A stretch of DNA of 19,359 bases, from contig JAAZNS010000165.1 in NCBI GenBank assembly GCA_012798185.1, positions 1 to 19,359 on the forward strand, read 5' to 3'. The stretch's first letter is position 1. The number at the start of each line of letters is the position of its first letter. This document shows, piece after piece, positions 16,601 to 19,359 of the stretch. The notes beneath the pieces were generated by a model. The model saw only the letters and a program-made list of their open reading frames with translations. It had not been told where the DNA came from and ran no database searches. This DNA is from Chloroflexota bacterium (GTDB lineage Bacteria > Chloroflexota > Anaerolineae > Anaerolineales > UBA4823). Position numbers and translations under genes: made by a program.

Positions 16601-16775
16601 AGAAATAAATTACAAAATATATGATATTTTAGGAAATTTATTGGATGATGAGACGGCCTTTTCTCAAAGCTCAATCACCCAACAAGTATGGGATTATATA
16701 GCAATTCCTGCTGAAAATCGAGTAGCAATTGAAAAAATCCTAAGTGCAATACGAGAAGTAATAATATACTATTAG
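13656..16775 (+). CDS. Trifunctional glycosyltransferase-glycosyltransferase-FkbM methyltransferase fusion
   Basis: The 1039-aa protein joins three enzyme domains. The first is a GT4-like glycosyltransferase (about 1-410): N-terminal GGGRLRLLGL loop, SHNVEGYLR, then FIGSNYPPNLEACNF and GSGTNIKMFDFMAAGLPIVS, where Asp takes the place of the usual Glu. The second (about 423-790) starts FALMSSWNLRCGIAEHSRHL and carries GFIRPHKGLLEAIEA and EGSSAAGNTVISAKRPLI, again GT-B. The third (about 800-1039) is an FkbM-type methyltransferase with VIDVGAHIGRHT (818-829), FAIEPLP and VKIDAEGGEYNILKGG. It probably adds two sugars and O-methylates the product. The ATG at 13656, one base after the preceding stop, is preferred to a TTG at 13644 that overlaps the upstream gene. 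The stop lies 2 bp before the left end of the IS element. Confidence 0.88.
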   Translation: MVKKKYKVLVLDMQPIDPPVGGGRLRLLGLYHNLGDNFITQYIGTYDWPGEKFRDHLLSDSLREVDIPLSDEHFTECRKWQERVGGKTIIDSTFPILAHLSKQYVDYTRSEVLKADVVIFSHPWVYPLVKDLLNKAMQIIIYDSHNVEGYLRHTLLDDKGLGTEIVKEVVKTEFELCHIADVIFTCSLEDCELFNKLYSVPFIKMRIVPNGVFTEKIRPIPRDEKVSIKRQLELSEQKTAIFIGSNYPPNLEACNFIIKDLAPLLPEVTFVIAGGVGEGIDKKSIHGIRNVKITGSLTENQKVLYLGASDLAINPMFSGSGTNIKMFDFMAAGLPIVSTKIGARGISETDYAGIVISDILDFKSSIQIIINDDKKSKYLGNANRKLTEKNFSWGKISPQIGVLLINKLSYLNDVENSSANRKGEIKKFALMSSWNLRCGIAEHSRHLVDEFEAKNIDVRIITNSNGDLTNSNFIDDLPRYIYPLWKYDNLKWKDTRIDFAGIIKIMQKENIFKLNIQYHTGFFNPQILLELVRTCYKENIEVFITLHNSKEVDLETLVEINQMSKKLVVHSLEDKLNLIKQGINRVYHIPIGVLDFPDEDKNECRSQLGITGDPIIGSFGFIRPHKGLLEAIEAINILKEKYPDVKLLCINALYPSQDSQIYYKTCIDRINELNLHNHIILKTSFIEMDEIIHYLHTCDVIVLPYHDSKEGSSAAGNTVISAKRPLIISPSGIFSSIRDVSYQIENINPSIIALGIQNILQSPKILIELKNKVDNYINENSYSKIADKYVDLIFRDELDYEIMVQKVYESILEDGDNVIDVGAHIGRHTIPIAKKIAPNGKVFAIEPLPMCQDSLHDTINLNFRDLESLIVVYPYALGDFDGESDFTIVLDDLGYSGLKERNHAVISRLKHIKVPVRKIDNLFSDLTDLKYVKIDAEGGEYNILKGGINTIKKFRPVITFEFGENSYAAYSVIPEQVFGFWQEINYKIYDILGNLLDDETAFSQSSITQQVWDYIAIPAENRVAIEKILSAIREVIIYY

Positions 16776-16777
16776 TA

Positions 16778-16795
16778 ATCGTGCCGAACATTCGA
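16778..16795 (+). repeat. Left terminal inverted repeat of the IS
   Basis: ATCGTGCCGAACATTCGA matches the reverse complement of the right end (ATCGTGCCGTTCACTCGA) at 15 of 18 positions, with 9 perfect outer bases. Confidence 0.78.
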
Positions 16796-16822
16796 CCAAA
16801 ATACACAATAATCGAATGTCGG
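16784..16822 (+). repeat. Hairpin at the IS left end covering the transposase Shine-Dalgarno edge
   Basis: CCGAACATTCG (16784-16794), largely inside the left inverted repeat, pairs with CGAATGTCGG (16813-16822) with one bulged A and an 18-nt loop. The 3' arm overlaps the first bases of CGGAG, the transposase ribosome binding site. RNA reading in from the upstream operon could fold this way; a transcript starting inside the loop could not. Confidence 0.55.
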
Positions 16823-16833
16823 AGAAATAAACG

Positions 16834-18054
16834 ATGTCATTATCACCAGAAATAAAAAAAGTCGAGCAACGCTTAAGTGTCCTTGAATTAGCTAAAGTTT
16901 TTGGTAATGTATCTAAAGCATGCAAGCAACGCGGCGTTTCGCGGACACAGTTTTACGAATACAAAAGGCGTTTCCAAACACATGGCATTGAAGGATTGGC
17001 AGACTTGCCACCCATGCACCATTACCATCCAGCCATAACACCACCGGAAATCGAGCAGCGCATCTTAGAAATGAGCCTGGAAGAACCATCTTGGGGTTGT
17101 AATCGCTTGAGCGATACACTCGAGTTAGAAGGTATCCAAATTAGCGCTATAACCATCCAAAAGATACTTAATCGTAATGAAATGGGCAGTCGCTACGACC
17201 GCTGGCTAAAATTGGAAGCGAAAGTGCATGAACATGCTATCGAGTTGAACAGCAGCCAGGTGGCATTTCTAGAGAAACAAAATCCAGTCTTCAAAGAGCA
17301 ACATGTCGAGAGCAACGCACCAGGTGAATTGCTTTGCCAGGATACCTTTTTCGTTGGGCACATCAAAGGGGTGGGAAAAGTGTACTTACACACCGTTGTG
17401 GATGCCTATAACAGCTTAGCATTTGGCTTTCTCCATCTTTCCAAGCAACCGGAAGCTGCAGCTGCCGTATTGCACAATGATGTACTCCCGTTTTATCAAG
17501 CGCGAAGCTTGTCGGTGAAAGCGGTCCTCACTGATAATGGGCGAGAGTTTTGCGGTAAGGACAGCCATCCATACGAGCAATATCTGGAGTTGAATGATAT
17601 CGAGCATCGTCGCACCAAAGTACGTCATCCTCAAACCAACGGCTTTATGGAGCGTTTTCAACGAACAGTACTGGATGAGTTTTTCCGCAAAGCTTTCCGC
17701 ACCAAGTTTTATGAGAGTGTCGAAACTTTACAAGGTGACCTGGATAAATGGTTGGTTTATTACAACACCGAACGACCGCATCAGGGCTATTGTAATCAGG
17801 GAAAACGACCTGTTGATCGGCTCGAAGAATACATTCAGCAAAAGCAATCACCAGATATTTTTTCACCGTCGACGAATCAGGATCAGCCTGGAGCGCAGCT
17901 GCAGTCAAGGGCGATTAGAGCAGCTGCCCTTGACGGAGGCGATCACCGGGCTACACCGTCTCCTGGAGACGGTGTAGAATATCAGAATTCAGAGGTTGGT
18001 AAGGTGCAATCACTTATTGAAACAAGTCAATCGAGTGAACGGCACGATGGTTAA
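16834..18054 (+). CDS. IS481-like DDE transposase, intact
   Basis: The 406-aa protein cuts and joins the element ends. It begins with a helix-turn-helix (ELAKVFGNVSKACKQRGVSRTQFYEYKRRF). A second DNA-binding region follows (WGCNRLSDTLELEGIQISAITIQKIL), then an integrase core with the first Asp in CQDTFFVG, the second in LTDNGREF and the catalytic Glu in HPQTNGFMERFQRTV. YYNTERPHQG closes the core. The frame is uninterrupted, so the enzyme may be active. GGAG lies 9 nt before the ATG. The last 60 or so residues after EEYIQQKQ are low-complexity, unlike the family core, and are encoded by DNA rich in palindromes. The reading frame passes through the right inverted repeat and stops at TAA 18052-18054 in flanking DNA. 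Confidence 0.92.
   Translation: MSLSPEIKKVEQRLSVLELAKVFGNVSKACKQRGVSRTQFYEYKRRFQTHGIEGLADLPPMHHYHPAITPPEIEQRILEMSLEEPSWGCNRLSDTLELEGIQISAITIQKILNRNEMGSRYDRWLKLEAKVHEHAIELNSSQVAFLEKQNPVFKEQHVESNAPGELLCQDTFFVGHIKGVGKVYLHTVVDAYNSLAFGFLHLSKQPEAAAAVLHNDVLPFYQARSLSVKAVLTDNGREFCGKDSHPYEQYLELNDIEHRRTKVRHPQTNGFMERFQRTVLDEFFRKAFRTKFYESVETLQGDLDKWLVYYNTERPHQGYCNQGKRPVDRLEEYIQQKQSPDIFSPSTNQDQPGAQLQSRAIRAAALDGGDHRATPSPGDGVEYQNSEVGKVQSLIETSQSSERHDG
17904..17934. repeat. Subterminal inverted repeat inside the transposase 3' end
   Basis: GTCAAGGGC (17904-17912) pairs perfectly with GCCCTTGAC (17926-17934) around a 13-nt loop. There is no T-run after it, so it is not a simple intrinsic terminator. Confidence 0.75.
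17951..17977. repeat. Perfect 13-bp palindrome inside the transposase 3' end
   Basis: CTACACCGTCTCC (17951-17963) and GGAGACGGTGTAG (17965-17977) are exact reverse complements around a single T. It lies in the low-complexity C-terminal coding region, about 70 bp inside the right end of the element. No T-run follows. Confidence 0.88.
18031..18048 (-). repeat. Right terminal inverted repeat of the IS
   Basis: TCGAGTGAACGGCACGAT is the inverted counterpart of the left end. It is translated as part of the transposase tail (...SSERHD). Confidence 0.78.
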
Positions 18055-18120
18055 GAGTAAAGTAATATGAATATATGCGAATTGATCTTACTTAATTGGA
18101 GAAAAATAGAGTAAATCGTT

Positions 18121-19359
18121 ATGGGGAGAATATTTAATACATATAAAACAAATCTGAATAAAATAATTGGATTTCTTTTTCTTTTTTGCTGTTTATCTGT
18201 CTTTTTTGTGAGTGTAACTTTACATTTGCCTTATAGCTCTGACCACGCTTCAATTCTCCTTGAAGCAAAATCAATTCTCGACGGAAATATATTTCTGAAA
18301 GGTTGGACTTTATCGACCGTATCTTATTACACAACCGAAATTCCTTTTTTTATCATTGGAATATTGATATTTGGATATTCTGAGAAAGTGATATATATAA
18401 TAACTGGTATCTCTTACGCTTTTCTTGCAATATTAATAATAATTTTATGTTCTTTGGATCAAAAAGGAAACGTGTCAATCAGCAGGTTGGTTATTTCACT
18501 TTGCTTTTCTTTTTATATTATTTCCCTTTTTTCAAATTGGGGTTTATTTTCACCAGTTCACATAGTAAGTTTTGCATATTGTCTTTGTTCTATATTTTTG
18601 TTGAGAAAGCTTGATAATACCTTCAGTTATGGAGGGCTATTAATTTTATCTCTCATACTTTTAATTACCTTTGTTGGAGATACTTTTACGATTTACATAT
18701 GGGGAATCCCTATCCTTATAATCATGACAGGAAAATTTCTTTTCGGAAAGGAAAAATCAAAATATGCCATAACTTTATTTTCTATTATTATCTCAATCAT
18801 TATTTCACGAATTATTCTAAACCTTATCAGGCAAAATGGTGGGTTTATTGTTCCGGGAGTTGAGGCAAAATTTGTTGATTATAACAATATAAATAACAAT
18901 TTATATTTGTTCTTTATCGGGCTATTTGATTTATTTTCGGTAAATATTTTTGGCCAGCAAGTTTATTCATTGAATACATTAATAAATGCTATTCATTGTA
19001 TTGGATTAGTGATTTTTATACAGGCAATAATTTGGTCTATTAATAATTTCAGGAAGTTAGAGACTGTTATACAAATTTTATTAGTAGAAATATTTATAAA
19101 TTTATTGGAATATTTGTTAGCAGATGTGGCAATTTGGAGAGGGACAGTCCGTTATCTTTTACCAACACTAATATTTAGTATATTTTTGATTGTATTTTTC
19201 ATAGAGAATAATAATTGGTATCAAAATAGACCAATGATAATGATATTAACAAGCATAGTGATAGCAATGTCGTTAATTCCTCGGATGTCATTAACCAGAC
19301 CTGATTTACCTGTGTCAAAACTAAGTTCTTTCTTGAGTGAGAAAAATTTAATCTATGGA
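18121..19359 (+). CDS. Polytopic membrane protein, GT-C glycosyltransferase-like (partial, 3' end outside window)
   Basis: An open frame of 413 codons runs from ATG 18121 to the window edge without a stop; a TAA lies in frame 9 nt upstream of the ATG. The protein has about nine or more hydrophobic helices. After the first helix comes a periplasmic-type loop with LPYSSDHASILLEAKSILDG and GWTLSTVSYYTTEIPF. An acidic residue in this first loop is typical of GT-C enzymes, which use polyprenyl-phosphate sugars, so it may modify the glycan outside the membrane; alternatively it is an O-antigen-locus membrane protein of other function. Base composition is very AT-rich, like the genes before the IS. 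Shine-Dalgarno support is weak (GGAG about 20 nt upstream). It was probably in the operon before the IS inserted. Confidence 0.72.
   Translation, partial: MGRIFNTYKTNLNKIIGFLFLFCCLSVFFVSVTLHLPYSSDHASILLEAKSILDGNIFLKGWTLSTVSYYTTEIPFFIIGILIFGYSEKVIYIITGISYAFLAILIIILCSLDQKGNVSISRLVISLCFSFYIISLFSNWGLFSPVHIVSFAYCLCSIFLLRKLDNTFSYGGLLILSLILLITFVGDTFTIYIWGIPILIIMTGKFLFGKEKSKYAITLFSIIISIIISRIILNLIRQNGGFIVPGVEAKFVDYNNINNNLYLFFIGLFDLFSVNIFGQQVYSLNTLINAIHCIGLVIFIQAIIWSINNFRKLETVIQILLVEIFINLLEYLLADVAIWRGTVRYLLPTLIFSIFLIVFFIENNNWYQNRPMIMILTSIVIAMSLIPRMSLTRPDLPVSKLSSFLSEKNLIYG

Larger units (their letters stand above)
16778..18048 (+). mobile_element. IS481-like insertion sequence
   Basis: The element is about 1.27 kb, bounded by 18-bp imperfect inverted repeats with 15 matches and carrying one intact transposase gene. 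A G+C count of one 60-base sample inside it (17521-17580) gives 32, against 18 for 15121-15180 in the adjacent glycan gene, so its composition differs from the locus. No target-site duplication is evident next to the repeats (left flank ...ATTAGTA, right flank GGTTAAG...). It sits in the same orientation as the operon, 2 bp after the stop of the GT-GT-FkbM gene. Confidence 0.8.

Noticed and set aside
17951..17977. Rho-independent terminator at the IS 3' end
   Set aside because: The stem is perfect, but no run of T follows on either strand and it lies inside the coding frame.

Overview
The window looks like chromosomal DNA of a free-living anaerobic or fermentative bacterium, most plausibly a member of Chloroflexota (Anaerolineae). 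That placement is an inference from the gene mix: bacterial-type ProRS, a PflX-like radical SAM protein, a YtcJ-like amidohydrolase, and long coiled-coil glycan-modifying proteins. No rRNA or tRNA is present to confirm it. There is no phage, plasmid or CRISPR signature. One insertion sequence is present.

Left part (1-8.7 kb) is housekeeping and metabolic. After the tail of an unidentified gene (1-66) and a palindromic repeat, proS lies on the minus strand behind its own promoter and a roughly 160-nt leader carrying an attenuator-like hairpin. Next is a compact minus-strand set: TehB-like methyltransferase, SRAP (YedK/HMCES-type) abasic-site shield protein, and a PflX-like radical SAM protein whose likely start lies one base after the SRAP stop. 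A plus-strand secreted, membrane-tethered phosphodiester glycosidase-like protein converges on a GNAT acetyltransferase and a small membrane protein. A YtcJ-type amidohydrolase follows on the plus strand.

Right part (8.7-19.4 kb) is a cell-surface polysaccharide locus, all on the plus strand and visibly more AT-rich. It holds an ABC-2 permease (Wzm) and a short ATPase (Wzt without the C-terminal glycan-binding domain), overlapping by one base. Then come a 677-aa sulfotransferase/coiled-coil/DUF4214-like fusion, a GT4 glycosyltransferase, a 1039-aa GT-GT-FkbM methyltransferase fusion, an IS481-like element, and a polytopic membrane protein (GT-C-like) cut by the window end. The likely logic is that glycosyltransferases build a lipid-linked glycan, the sulfotransferase and FkbM domain decorate it, and Wzm/Wzt exports it.

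The most interesting point is the sulfotransferase with a coiled coil containing an in-frame 42-bp tandem repeat (exactly two heptads), beside a Wzt lacking its usual substrate-recognition domain. This resembles the architecture of chain-length rulers such as WbdD, but with sulfation in place of phosphorylation/methylation. The IS element is also notable: its inverted repeats are identifiable by eye, its transposase stop codon lies outside the element, its left end can fold over its own ribosome binding site, and its 3' coding end carries two perfect palindromes.
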